Below are positions 1-8,900 of a stretch of DNA of 44,943 nucleotides, piece by piece (position 1 is the first letter of the stretch; each line of letters opens with the position of its first letter). The notes beneath the pieces are model-generated. The model did not search any database. It was not told the DNA's origin and saw only the letters and a program-made list of their open reading frames with translations. The position numbers and the translations under genes were made by a program. This DNA is from a virus. The stretch is from positions 1 through 44,943 of IMG/VR virus record IMGVR_UViG_3300021138_000049. The stretch is one strand, 5' to 3'.

Positions 1-83
1 CTCTATAATAGAATTTTTTTGATTTTTTATATTAATATATACATTAATAAAAAGATTAGAATATCTAATGGAGACAAAAGATA

Positions 84-95
84 TTTTAATATATA
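84..95 (+). promoter_or_regulatory. Late-type promoter motif before tail tube gene
   Basis: Exact TTTTAATATATA, the motif that recurs upstream of many genes here. It lies 41 bases before the tail tube ATG. A weaker copy (TTAATATATA) sits at 32-41. Bases 1-136 hold no convincing gene, only AT-rich leader DNA. The promoter role is inferred from recurrence and from likeness to T4 late promoters (TATAAATA). Confidence 0.55.
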
Positions 96-136
96 AATTA
101 TAATTAAAACAAAATTAAAAAAAATAATATAACGAA

Positions 137-757
137 ATGCCATTACCACATTTTACTCAATTATTAGTTACAGGCTCTCCCGGGGGCCCAGGAACTGACC
201 CACAGGAGCCAGTATATTTAAACTTATTTGAAATAACATTCATATTGCCTACCATCTTACAGGCTCAAGGTAGAGACCCTATTTTGATGTTACAACAGGC
301 AAATAATGTAAGTTTGGATTTAACACCGGATATTAGCACAAAGGAGCAACGTTTTAAATACTCAACAAGAGCATTTATGACTACTCCTGAGAAAACACAC
401 GTAGATTTTGATATAAAATTCAATGTTAACGTAAATAATCAAGGTTCTATGGAAACTTGGAATGTGTTAAAAGCATGGTATGACTTAGTATGGAACTCAC
501 AAAATGGTACTTTACATTACAAGAGTGATATAATTGGTACTATTATTGTTAACCAACATGATAGAAAAGGTGTTGTATTAAGAAGAGTTACTTTTCAAAA
601 TGCTCAAATTAAAGGTGTTGGTTCGATAGAATTAGATTGGAGTCAAAACTCTAGTATATGGGAAAATGTGACAGCTAAATTTGTAGCAGACTACTGGATT
701 GATGAGTATATTGATGGTAATTTTACAATTCAGCCTCCTTTGATTCCTGGATATTAA
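137..757 (+). CDS. gp19: Tail tube protein (T4 gp19-like)
   Basis: Predicted subunit of the inner tube of the contractile tail, through which DNA passes. The 206-residue protein has the gp19-family look: an N-terminal segment with LFEITFILPTIL, a central region with TWNVLKAWYDLVWN, and a C-terminal part with the pattern VGSIELDWSQNSSIWENVTAKF. T4 gp19 is about 163 residues, so this one is somewhat longer. The start follows a late-type promoter and an A-rich leader without a clear Shine-Dalgarno site. The sheath gene lies about 5 kb away on the other strand, the gap being filled by two homing endonucleases and accessory genes. The family call is from pattern recognition only. Confidence 0.85.
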   Translation: MPLPHFTQLLVTGSPGGPGTDPQEPVYLNLFEITFILPTILQAQGRDPILMLQQANNVSLDLTPDISTKEQRFKYSTRAFMTTPEKTHVDFDIKFNVNVNNQGSMETWNVLKAWYDLVWNSQNGTLHYKSDIIGTIIVNQHDRKGVVLRRVTFQNAQIKGVGSIELDWSQNSSIWENVTAKFVADYWIDEYIDGNFTIQPPLIPGY

Positions 758-769
758 ACAATTTATTTA

Positions 770-781
770 TTTTAATGTATA
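770..781 (+). promoter_or_regulatory. Late-type promoter motif (variant) before HEG 1
   Basis: TTTTAATGTATA, one base off the recurring motif, ending 7 bases before the endonuclease ATG. It suggests that the endonuclease cassette carries its own late promoter. Confidence 0.4.
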
Positions 782-788
782 ATCTAAT

Positions 789-2366
789 ATGGATTATATA
801 GAACAGATATTATCAGATAAAAATAAAAATAAAAGTGAAAAGTGGATAAGTGAAAACTTCTCTACTTTTCACTCTTTTATTAATAGCCTTTTTTATCTCG
901 ATATTTCTTGGAAAGAAAAATTATATTTACATATACATTCATTGGATAATTCACCAAATTGTTATTGTGGAAAAAATGTTCATTTTATCAGTATAACAAA
1001 GGGATATAGAAAATATTGCTCAACTTATTGTTTATCCAATGACCCTTCGATTAAACAAAAAAGAAAAGAAACTTGTTTTGTTAAATATGGTGTAGATAAT
1101 CCAATGAAGGATACAAAAGTTCAGGAAATTTATAAAAAGTCTATAATGGAAAGATATAATGTTGAAAATATATCAAAATTAGAAGAGACTAAAAGAAAAG
1201 TAGAAAATACTAATTTAAATAAATTTGGTGTTAAATATTTATCACAAAAACAAGATGTTAGAGATAAGTTGAGTATAATAATGAAGGAAAAAACTAAAAA
1301 TTTAAATCAAAAAAAGAAAGATAATTTAATTTTATATCTAACTGATAAGGTAAGTAAATATAATATTAAGTTCGTCGAATTAGTAGATACATCTATTTAT
1401 AAGTTAATATGTAAAAATAAACACCAATTTGAAATACATAAAAATACTTTAAATGATAGAATAAATAACAACAATACTATTTGTACAATTTGTAATCCAA
1501 TTAATAATGAGTCTGATGCACAAAACCAACTATATGATTACATATCTTCTATTTATAATAATCAAGTAATCAAAAATGATAGGACATTAATTGGAATGGA
1601 ATTAGATATTTATTTATCTGAATCTAAAATTGCATTTGAGTTTAATGGTGTCTATTGGCACTCTGATAAATATAAAGATAAGAATTATCATGTTAATAAA
1701 ACTAATATTTGTTTAGAAAAGGGTGTTCAGTTAATACATATCTGGGAAGATGATTGGAAATATAAAAGATCAATTGTTGAATCAAGAATAAATAATCTAT
1801 TAGGCAAATCCAATCGAATTTGGGCTAGGCTGTGTCAAGTAAAGGAAGTATCATTTAATGATACTAAATTATTTCTTGATGAAAATCATATACAAGGGAG
1901 TGTAGTTTCAAAATATAATATCGGTTTATATTATAAAGATAAATTGGTTAGTTTGATGACATTTGGTTCTTTAAGAAAATCTTTGGGACAAACGAAGAGG
2001 GAAGATCAATATGAACTTTTAAGATTTTGTAATAAATTGAATTTTAGTATTACCGGAGGGGCTTCTAAAATATTTAAATACTTCAAAAATAAGTATAATC
2101 CTAATTTAGTAATAAGTTATGCTGATAGATGTTGGTCAAATGGAAATCTTTATAGAAGGCTGGGATTTAGTATGGATGGAATTACTCAACCAAATTATTA
2201 TTATGTAGTTAATGGAATTAGGAAAAATAGATTCAATTATAGAAAGGATATTTTGGTAAAAGAAGGATATGATAAAGAAAAAACTGAATTTGAAATTATG
2301 TCAGAAAGAGGTATAGACAAAATTTATGATAGTGGGAATTTAAAATTTACATATAAAAAAAAATAG
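789..2366 (+). CDS. Homing endonuclease 1: Zn/YGV repeats, Vsr-like nuclease, GNAT-like C-terminus
   Basis: Free-standing mobile endonuclease, 525 residues. The N-terminal third has a Cys cluster (CYCGK, then YCSTYCL) followed by repeated modules of the form KYGVDNPMKD / RYNVENISKLEE, which look like DNA-binding repeats. A second CxxC pair (CTICNP) precedes the nuclease core at about residues 270-325: LDIYL, FEFNGVYWHSD and HIWEDDW, the Vsr/EDxHD arrangement. The C-terminal 190 residues (LDENHIQG, YYKDKLVSLMTFG, TGGASKIFKYF, SYADRCWSNGNLYRRLGF) look like a GNAT-type fold resembling phage Mom proteins; this is inference. It lies directly behind the tail tube gene and ends 4 bases before the next gene. 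Closely similar proteins occur at 4135, 25807, 28087 and 44044. Confidence 0.85.
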   Translation: MDYIEQILSDKNKNKSEKWISENFSTFHSFINSLFYLDISWKEKLYLHIHSLDNSPNCYCGKNVHFISITKGYRKYCSTYCLSNDPSIKQKRKETCFVKYGVDNPMKDTKVQEIYKKSIMERYNVENISKLEETKRKVENTNLNKFGVKYLSQKQDVRDKLSIIMKEKTKNLNQKKKDNLILYLTDKVSKYNIKFVELVDTSIYKLICKNKHQFEIHKNTLNDRINNNNTICTICNPINNESDAQNQLYDYISSIYNNQVIKNDRTLIGMELDIYLSESKIAFEFNGVYWHSDKYKDKNYHVNKTNICLEKGVQLIHIWEDDWKYKRSIVESRINNLLGKSNRIWARLCQVKEVSFNDTKLFLDENHIQGSVVSKYNIGLYYKDKLVSLMTFGSLRKSLGQTKREDQYELLRFCNKLNFSITGGASKIFKYFKNKYNPNLVISYADRCWSNGNLYRRLGFSMDGITQPNYYYVVNGIRKNRFNYRKDILVKEGYDKEKTEFEIMSERGIDKIYDSGNLKFTYKKK

Positions 2367-2370
2367 TAAT

Positions 2371-2937
2371 ATGAAATATTTAAAAATTTTTGAAGAATTT
2401 CACAAAGATGAATTAAATGAAGAAATATCATTAAAACCAATAGTTCCTTTAATATCTTCTTTGTTTATTAGTTTAAATTCATTAGCTGGAGTTTTTATAG
2501 CACCAACTACTGCTGTTGTTTCTACCAAACCCCTTTTCCCAAAGGGATATGTAATTAATGAATTAGATAATGTTTTTAATGATTTAAACACATTAAAAGA
2601 AGAGGTCAAAGATCCGGAGTTATCTGATTTAATAAAATCTGTTGATCATTTAAAACAGGATAAATTCACAAGATTTTCTCCTGATGAAATACTTGATGTT
2701 TGCTCTAAAATTGAAAAGTTTGCTAAAGACAATGATATGTATGATCAAGATATAAGTGATTCTTTAAATCATATTAAATCTAAAGATATTGAAAAATTAA
2801 AAATTGATTATAAAATTTTGTTTAAAAAATCTAAAGATGCTGTTGATGAGAACTCTAAAATAATTTTAATCATTTTACTAGTTTTAATATTATTAATTCC
2901 AATATCTGGATATGTTACTCGTAAATTTATAGCTTAA
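2371..2937 (+). CDS. Leader-bearing protein with C-terminal membrane segment
   Basis: A 188-residue protein of unknown function. It begins MKYLKIFEEF, the leader shared by many proteins here, followed by ELNE at residues 14-17, a possible cut site for a gp21-type prohead protease (I/L-x-E). Residues about 24-50 are moderately hydrophobic. The middle is charged and helical. Residues about 163-182 form a strong transmembrane segment (ILIILLVLILLIPISGYV). It starts 4 bases after the endonuclease stop with no promoter motif between, so it is probably co-transcribed. A capsid-internal or membrane-active role is speculation. Confidence 0.7.
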   Translation: MKYLKIFEEFHKDELNEEISLKPIVPLISSLFISLNSLAGVFIAPTTAVVSTKPLFPKGYVINELDNVFNDLNTLKEEVKDPELSDLIKSVDHLKQDKFTRFSPDEILDVCSKIEKFAKDNDMYDQDISDSLNHIKSKDIEKLKIDYKILFKKSKDAVDENSKIILIILLVLILLIPISGYVTRKFIA

Positions 2938-2973
2938 AAATTACTTTTATGAAATATATAAAAAAAATACTAT

Positions 2974-3360
2974 ATGAAATACTTAAAAACATTTGAATAT
3001 TACAATCATTATCAGGAAACATCTTGGATAGACACTATTGATGGAAAAGAGGTAACTATAACTATTGGAGAAATAGAGAAATATCTTAATAATTCACCAG
3101 TAGTTGAAATACCAGTTGATGAAATAAAGGATATGTGTATTCATAAAGATAAAAAAGATGAAGCAACTAGAAAAAGGGCAGAAGCTGCTGACCTATCATT
3201 TCCTATTATTATATCAAAGAATACTGATGGTAAATATAATATGATTTTAGATGGACACCATAGATTACAAAAGGCTATAAATACTAATGAAAAGTATATA
3301 AAAGCAAAAGTCTTAGATTTAAAAACCGCACCGAAGGAATATAAAATTATGTTTAGATAA
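2974..3360 (+). CDS. ParB/sulfiredoxin-like protein with MKYLK leader
   Basis: A 128-residue protein starting MKYLKTFEYYN. The rest matches the ParB-like nuclease/sulfiredoxin fold: VVEIPVDEI at about residues 41-49, SFPIIISK at about 73-80 and the signature ILDGHHRLQKAI at about 90-101. Proteins of this fold bind or cleave DNA, or use nucleotides. Phage copies are common but mostly uncharacterised. A second in-frame-looking start (MKYIKK) at 2949 opens only a 15-codon frame and is not used. The leader suggests delivery into the head and hence possibly into the host with the DNA. Confidence 0.7.
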   Translation: MKYLKTFEYYNHYQETSWIDTIDGKEVTITIGEIEKYLNNSPVVEIPVDEIKDMCIHKDKKDEATRKRAEAADLSFPIIISKNTDGKYNMILDGHHRLQKAINTNEKYIKAKVLDLKTAPKEYKIMFR

Positions 3361-3401
3361 AGCCTTATAGCATGATAAGAAAGAACCTGAAATGTCAATT
3401 T

Positions 3402-3451
3402 CTTCAAAATATTTTATATATTTCATAATGTATATATAAAATATTTTGAAG
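3402..3451. terminator. Long perfect hairpin between convergent genes
   Basis: A perfect 19-base inverted repeat (CTTCAAAATATTTTATATA at 3402-3420, pairing with 3433-3451) around a 12-base spacer. An outer pair, ATAAGAAAG at 3375-3383 and CTTTCTTAT at 3488-3496, nests it further. It fills the gap between two converging genes, so a two-way terminator is the simple reading. It lacks the GC-rich stem and T-run of the other terminators here. Confidence 0.5.
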
Positions 3452-3498
3452 ATAAAATATAAGATTATTTCTTTATCACATTGATGACTTTCTTATTT

Positions 3499-4116
3499 TC
3501 ATTCTATTATATCCTTGATTTTACGATCTCTTAGTATCATTTTAATCCAATCATCTGACGGTCTTTCACTTTCACCATCTACATCCAATTTCCAATGACT
3601 ACCCACTGTCATGTGTTTACAACCGGCTGAGTTATATATATCAATTGTATCGCGATTAGAATAATCACCTTCTTCAAATACACCAGCGTAGCATCCAATA
3701 TTAGATCCTTCAACTGTATAGTTAGAATATCCATGATCTTGTATATAACACAACTCACATGATAAGCAAGTTTTAAAATTACTAAAATAATCAGTCGCTA
3801 ATCTAATATCATTTTCAATCATTGATTTAACATCGCGAGTTCTTATAGGATCTCGCAACTTATCTAAAAATATCAGACTATACATAGTTCCAACATTAAC
3901 ATTGATATTTTTTTTTATAATATGTGTTTCTATTCTATATTGGCTTTTATATTTTGATATAAGAGATAATCCTTTTTGTCCTAATTGATTTATAATAGCA
4001 TATAAACCTATTTCTAAACCAGATGGCAATTCATCTAGTATAAAGTTTACAGTAGGAAAACCTATTTCAGTTCCTTTACCACTTCCTTTAATTCTTTTAC
4101 TTGATATAGTTAGCAT
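3499..4116 (-). CDS. Riboflavin kinase-like protein with Cys-rich C-terminal domain
   Basis: A 205-residue protein. Residues about 6-115 follow the riboflavin kinase (RibF C-terminal) pattern: GSGKGTEIGFPTVNF (the G-G/GFPTxN loop), GLYAI, RIETHI and later FLDKLRDPIR followed by a helix with ENDI. In cellular enzymes this domain phosphorylates riboflavin to FMN. No N-terminal FAD synthetase part is present. Residues about 117-145 carry CLSCELC, YSNYTVEG and a further Cys, then a Cys/His pair (AGCKHM), suggesting a metal-binding module. The substrate may differ from riboflavin. It lies 18 bases downstream of an endonuclease stop on the same strand. TACATTTG (minus strand, 4121-4128) is a possible host-type -7 box. 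Confidence 0.65.
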   Translation of the reverse strand: MLTISSKRIKGSGKGTEIGFPTVNFILDELPSGLEIGLYAIINQLGQKGLSLISKYKSQYRIETHIIKKNINVNVGTMYSLIFLDKLRDPIRTRDVKSMIENDIRLATDYFSNFKTCLSCELCYIQDHGYSNYTVEGSNIGCYAGVFEEGDYSNRDTIDIYNSAGCKHMTVGSHWKLDVDGESERPSDDWIKMILRDRKIKDIIE

Positions 4117-4134
4117 TTTACAAATGTAAGGATT

Positions 4135-5832
4135 TTAATTGTTATAAACCCACTTTCTTTGTCCACAATCCCATACTCTAAAAGAGTCCATATCTTCTGT
4201 CATAATTTGAACCTCTGTTTTATTTTTATCATATCCTCTTTTAATTAAAAGGTCTTTCCTGTAATTATACCTATGAAACCTAACACCATCTATAACCCAA
4301 TAATAATTAGGATTTGAAATTGATTCAAATTCAAATCCAAGACTGGAATATAAATCACCACTAAATTTACTTATTTCAGAATATGAAATAATTTTCTTTG
4401 AATTAACTTCTTTTAAAAAGTGTTTGAATAATCTTTGTGCACCACCTACTACATTTATATTTAATTTAGAGCAAAATCTAGCTAGTTCAAATACATTATT
4501 TTCTTTTTTAAATCCCATTGGAATTCTTAATTCTCCGAAAGTCATTAAACTAACTAATTCATTTTTATAATATAATCCGTATTTATATTTTGAAGCAACA
4601 TATCCCTGTATATGATTTTCTTCAAGAAAATCTCTACAATCTTTAGCAGATACATTTCTAATTTCGCATTTCCTGGCGTATATTTTATCCTTATTAGCCT
4701 GTATCCTATTATTAATAATAGATTTGATAATCTCTTGTTTATATAACCAGTCATCTTCCCATATAAAGATTAAATCAATTCCTAAAGATTTTGCTTCATC
4801 ATATTTATCAATATGATAATTAATTGGTTTATTTTCCTCCGAATGCCACCACAATCCATTAAATTCAAATCCCAATTTTAATTTAGGTAAATAAATATCT
4901 ATTTCTTTTCCATTTAAGATCCTCTCATTTGATAGAATCTCATCTTGATAAACTTGTTTGATATGATGTAACAACGAAACTTCCATACCAGATATCCCGG
5001 AATATATTGGATTACAAATTGTGCATAATATAGTATTTAATTTATTTCTGCTATATAACATATGCCTATTTATAGTATAAGTATGTCCATTTTTACACTT
5101 TGCCTTAATTATTCTTTTATCATAATCTATATCCAATAGTTCATCATTTTGACTATTTAATTTATTAATTACCAATTCTTTTAATAAATTATTTTTGGTT
5201 ATTTTTATTTTTTCAATTGATTTTATATGAATATCCTTATTCATCCATGGATGTTCAACTCCATATTTTTCTAATGATGTCTTTTTATAGGATTCTTTAT
5301 AACCACTATTTTTAAATGATTTAATTCTTTTGCTTAAAATTTCTTCACTTTTAGATGGACTATCAACGCCATAATTTTTCAATAATGTTTTTTTAGATTT
5401 ATATTGTATTAGTTTATTAGACATCGGTGAATTACCACCATATTTTTCATTATTACTTTTTACTATTTTATTTTTAATAATTTCAGACTCAGCTGGCGTT
5501 TTTGTTCCAAATTTAGCAATCGATTTTTCTCGTTTTATTTTTTTAATATTCGGGTCTGAAGAAATACATCTAACGCTACAATATTCATAATATCCAATGG
5601 TTGAATTTTTATAATTAACGGAGTTATTACAATCTGGATTCTTACATAAAACTATATTAGATATATTATTAATAGCATGATATATTTTTTGTTTAAAAGG
5701 TAAATCTTCCAAATTATGTTGTTGGCAAAATTTTATGATATAATCATACTCTTCTGTATAGTTTTTTATTACAAATGTCTCGCGAGACATTTTACCAGTT
5801 GGGTCAGAGTTTTTAAATACTTCTAAATTCAT
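4135..5832 (-). CDS. Homing endonuclease 2: YGV repeats, Vsr-like nuclease, GNAT-like C-terminus
   Basis: A 565-residue paralogue of the endonuclease at 789. The N-terminus has a zinc-type cluster (CKNPDCN, then YCSVRC). At least four KYGV/NYGV-type repeats follow (KYGGNSPMSN, NYGVDSPSKSEE, KYGVEHPWMN). CTICNP precedes the nuclease core EIDIYL, FEFNGLWWHSEE and FIWEDDW. The C-terminal GNAT-like region has LEENHIQGYVASKYKYGLYY, LVSLMTFG, VVGGAQRLFKHF and a terminal GYDKNKTEVQIM. It lies between the sheath gene and the flavokinase-like gene and is insulated from the sheath by a terminator. It has its own late-type motif 19 bases before the ATG. Confidence 0.85.
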   Translation of the reverse strand: MNLEVFKNSDPTGKMSRETFVIKNYTEEYDYIIKFCQQHNLEDLPFKQKIYHAINNISNIVLCKNPDCNNSVNYKNSTIGYYEYCSVRCISSDPNIKKIKREKSIAKFGTKTPAESEIIKNKIVKSNNEKYGGNSPMSNKLIQYKSKKTLLKNYGVDSPSKSEEILSKRIKSFKNSGYKESYKKTSLEKYGVEHPWMNKDIHIKSIEKIKITKNNLLKELVINKLNSQNDELLDIDYDKRIIKAKCKNGHTYTINRHMLYSRNKLNTILCTICNPIYSGISGMEVSLLHHIKQVYQDEILSNERILNGKEIDIYLPKLKLGFEFNGLWWHSEENKPINYHIDKYDEAKSLGIDLIFIWEDDWLYKQEIIKSIINNRIQANKDKIYARKCEIRNVSAKDCRDFLEENHIQGYVASKYKYGLYYKNELVSLMTFGELRIPMGFKKENNVFELARFCSKLNINVVGGAQRLFKHFLKEVNSKKIISYSEISKFSGDLYSSLGFEFESISNPNYYWVIDGVRFHRYNYRKDLLIKRGYDKNKTEVQIMTEDMDSFRVWDCGQRKWVYNN

Positions 5833-5851
5833 TTACATAGTGTGTTTAATA

Positions 5852-5863
5852 TATATATTAAAT
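5852..5863 (-). promoter_or_regulatory. Late-type promoter motif before HEG 2
   Basis: ATTTAATATATA on the minus strand, 19 bases before the endonuclease start. The surrounding 18 bases (5845-5862) are a perfect palindrome, so the motif reads in both directions. Confidence 0.45.
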
Positions 5864-5882
5864 ACACCAATATTTGTTTAAT

Positions 5883-5914
5883 AAAAAAAGTCGTATAGAA
5901 ATATACGACTTTTA
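5883..5914 (-). terminator. Terminator of the tail sheath gene
   Basis: A 9-bp stem AGTCGTATA/TATACGACT at 5889-5897 and 5902-5910 with a GAAA loop, extended by A/T pairs, followed on the minus strand by a run of seven T. It lies 18 bases after the sheath stop. It is classic rho-independent in form and nearly symmetric. Confidence 0.85.
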
Positions 5915-5932
5915 TATTTTTTAATTTTCTAA

Positions 5933-8900
5933 TTAGGATTTTATAAATCCACCACTTTGAATTGCTCCGGTTCTTAAGATAGTAATATTATTTACTATAA
6001 TACCCATCGCTTTTATTGGTTCGACATATGTATCTAATACACCAATTTGATTATCTATTATATCAGGTGTGTTATTTTCATCATCACATTTGTTAAAGTA
6101 GTTGTATAAACCATTTTTATTTACAAATTGTTCACAGATTACATCTGCTCTTAATTTTATTTCAGCTCTTACATCAGGAGTGTTAAATTTCCATTGGAAG
6201 TCTAACAACATAGCTGAAAGTGATCTTTCCAATTCAATTAATACTTCTCTAACGTGTATGTAAGATAATGATGATTTGTATTCTGTTTGAGCTGTGTTTT
6301 CAGTTTCAATTACAAATCCTCTATTTCTCTTATATACAATTGGATTCATTTGAGCTCCATTAAGGTTTTCAATATCAATGTTAGTGAAATCAGTTTCAAC
6401 ATTGTTGAATCCAGTTACTTTACCATTTGTAACACCTGCTGCTACTGTCCAAGGAACGATTGAAGAAATATTTGAATTTTGTTTTTTCATATAAGTAGTA
6501 GCTACAAACATTGCTGGTGGTAAATCTAATGGTCTACCGTTATCACTTACAGTTAAGTAAGGAGTGAAATAACCAACCGTGGTTACACCTTGTCCTTGAC
6601 CAAATGAATACAAGTACAAAGGATTTAGTGAAATGTTACCACCTGCAGCGACAAGTGCGGTATCTAATACTCCATTAGTTAAGAATGAAGGATTAGTTGA
6701 TGATGCGAATTGTTTTATTGAAGGCATATTTAAGAATCCTAAACAATCTAATCTTCCACCACAGATGTCCATTAATTGTTGTTTAGAGTTAGAAATTAAA
6801 CCTAATCCGAATGAATCGATTAAATATCTGAAGTCAATTGCATCTTTATTAACTAAAGCGTTATATAATGGTGTTCCAGCTGCAACTAAGTTTAAGATTT
6901 GATTTTGTCTAACTTCAGTGCCATCAGGCATTGATGCTTGTCTAATTTTAAATCCGTTTAAGGTAATAGCTTTGTAAGTACTAATATACTCTTCTATTTT
7001 CTTATATCTAGTTGTTTGCCAGATAGGATTAACTGAGGTTCCTAAGTTATTAACTGCGATTTTAGAATCACATGATAATTCGACTAAAGTAGTATCAGCT
7101 GGATAGTATCTCTTACTTAATACTCTTGTTAATCTTCTTGGAACTTCTCCAGGTTGTAAGCTTGATGTATCAACATAAGCTTCTAAGAAGTCACCTATAA
7201 CGATATTAATATATCTTGTTGCATCTACAAGAACCTTATTAGGTGATGATTGATATCCAGCAGGATATACAACATCTACAGATTCTTTGTAGTTTAATCT
7301 ATCAGAGAATACATTGAAACCATATTGAGCGTATTCTAACTCATTAAAGAATGTAGATCCACCAAAATTAGGACCTAAATCTAAAGGTAATGAATCACCA
7401 ACAGAATCTACGAAACTAACTGTTAAGTTATCAGAAGAATCGATATACATTTTTAAGTAATGTTTTAAATTAACATTATAGATATTTGTAACAGTAGTTA
7501 AGTATTCATATACGACTGTAGTTGATAATAAGAATGCATACATACCATCATTACCATTACCAGTGCCACCAAATAAAGTAGCTTGGTTAGTATAATCTTC
7601 GATAGTTATAGCTCCAGTGTTTAACTGTGCTGTTGGGAATATCATTAAATCACCAGACTGAACAGTACCGTTTGGCCATCCATTAGCGGCTGATCCAGTT
7701 TGAGTTTGTAATACAACGTAGTATAAACCGTTTTTGATTTCAAATGTTACATTAAATCCACCGTTTTCAATATCCATTGGATCTACAAAGTTAGTATATA
7801 GATAATCCATGTCATTGATGTCTCCGTTATAGTAATCTAAATAGAATTGAGAGTATTTAGCTACTACACCAGAAGCTGTAGTTCCAATTAAAGTAGTTGT
7901 AGTCATACCGTTTGAACCAACGATGAACTCGTCATCTTTAACATAGAATACTAAGTTACCTTTTACACTAATATCTGTGTAAGAAGCTAAACCTGATAAT
8001 TGGAAAGATTTATCTAATAAAGTAGATGTTACAACATTAGATACTGTTACATCAGCTAAAGATAATTTTTCTTGAGTAACTCCATTAACTATAGTCGCCA
8101 TTTCAAAACGACTTGGTGAGTTAAGATGACTTACAATATTATTAAAGTATTTAATTTTTCTATATTGCCCATAGTTACTTAATGATGGAGCTGCTGCAGT
8201 ATCTAAGAAAGTTACTACTACATCGTTACCAGAAGTAGACACTGTGTAATCAGTACCTAATGCTAAATCATTGTAACCTGTTTGATTTACATAAACATTA
8301 TGATAATTAAAATTACTAAATTGACCGTTTGTGCCTAAATAAACAGTTGCATATCCTAATACTAAATCATTAGCACCTACAACAGGATTTACATTTGTTA
8401 ATGTACCATTTACTGAACCAACTACACCAGTGCTATGTAATACTAAAGTAGAGGTATAAGTTGCTCCTGTGTTAGGGAAACTTGAAGTTGCTACAGTATA
8501 GCTAGCTGTAGTTGAATCTACAGTTACTCCTAAACCACCAATAACAGCATAAGGCATATTGTAACTTAAATTGAAGTTAACTGAAGCGGTAGTTGACGAA
8601 GCAGTTGCTGAAACACCACTAACATATCCTTCAGAATAGTTTGCTGTTCTTTGATAAGTTGATGTGGCTCCTCTAAATGATGATGAATAAGAAGCACTTA
8701 CGATAGCCCAAACATTTCCTGGTCTATCAAGTGGAACATCACCATAAGGCATTTGTTGAGTAATTGTATCTTGATAAGATAAGAAGTTAATAGTTGATTG
8801 TTCGGTACCAACTAAGTTATTACCGATTAAATCAAGCATTCCCATTGAATAATCTGTTTCAACTAAATCAATGTTGAATGTGCAGAACACACCAGTTTTA

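Noticed and set aside
2949-2996. Tiny frame MKYIKKILYEILKNI
   Set aside because: It overlaps the start of the ParB-like gene in another frame and lacks its own promoter. It is probably a by-product of the repeated ATGAAATAT start sequence.
5845-5862. Perfect 18-base AT palindrome as an operator
   Set aside because: It is fully explained by two overlapping late-type promoter cores in an AT-only stretch; there is no further evidence of a repressor site.
6633-6902. Plus-strand frame within the sheath gene
   Set aside because: Shadow of the sheath coding strand with no start signal and no motif.
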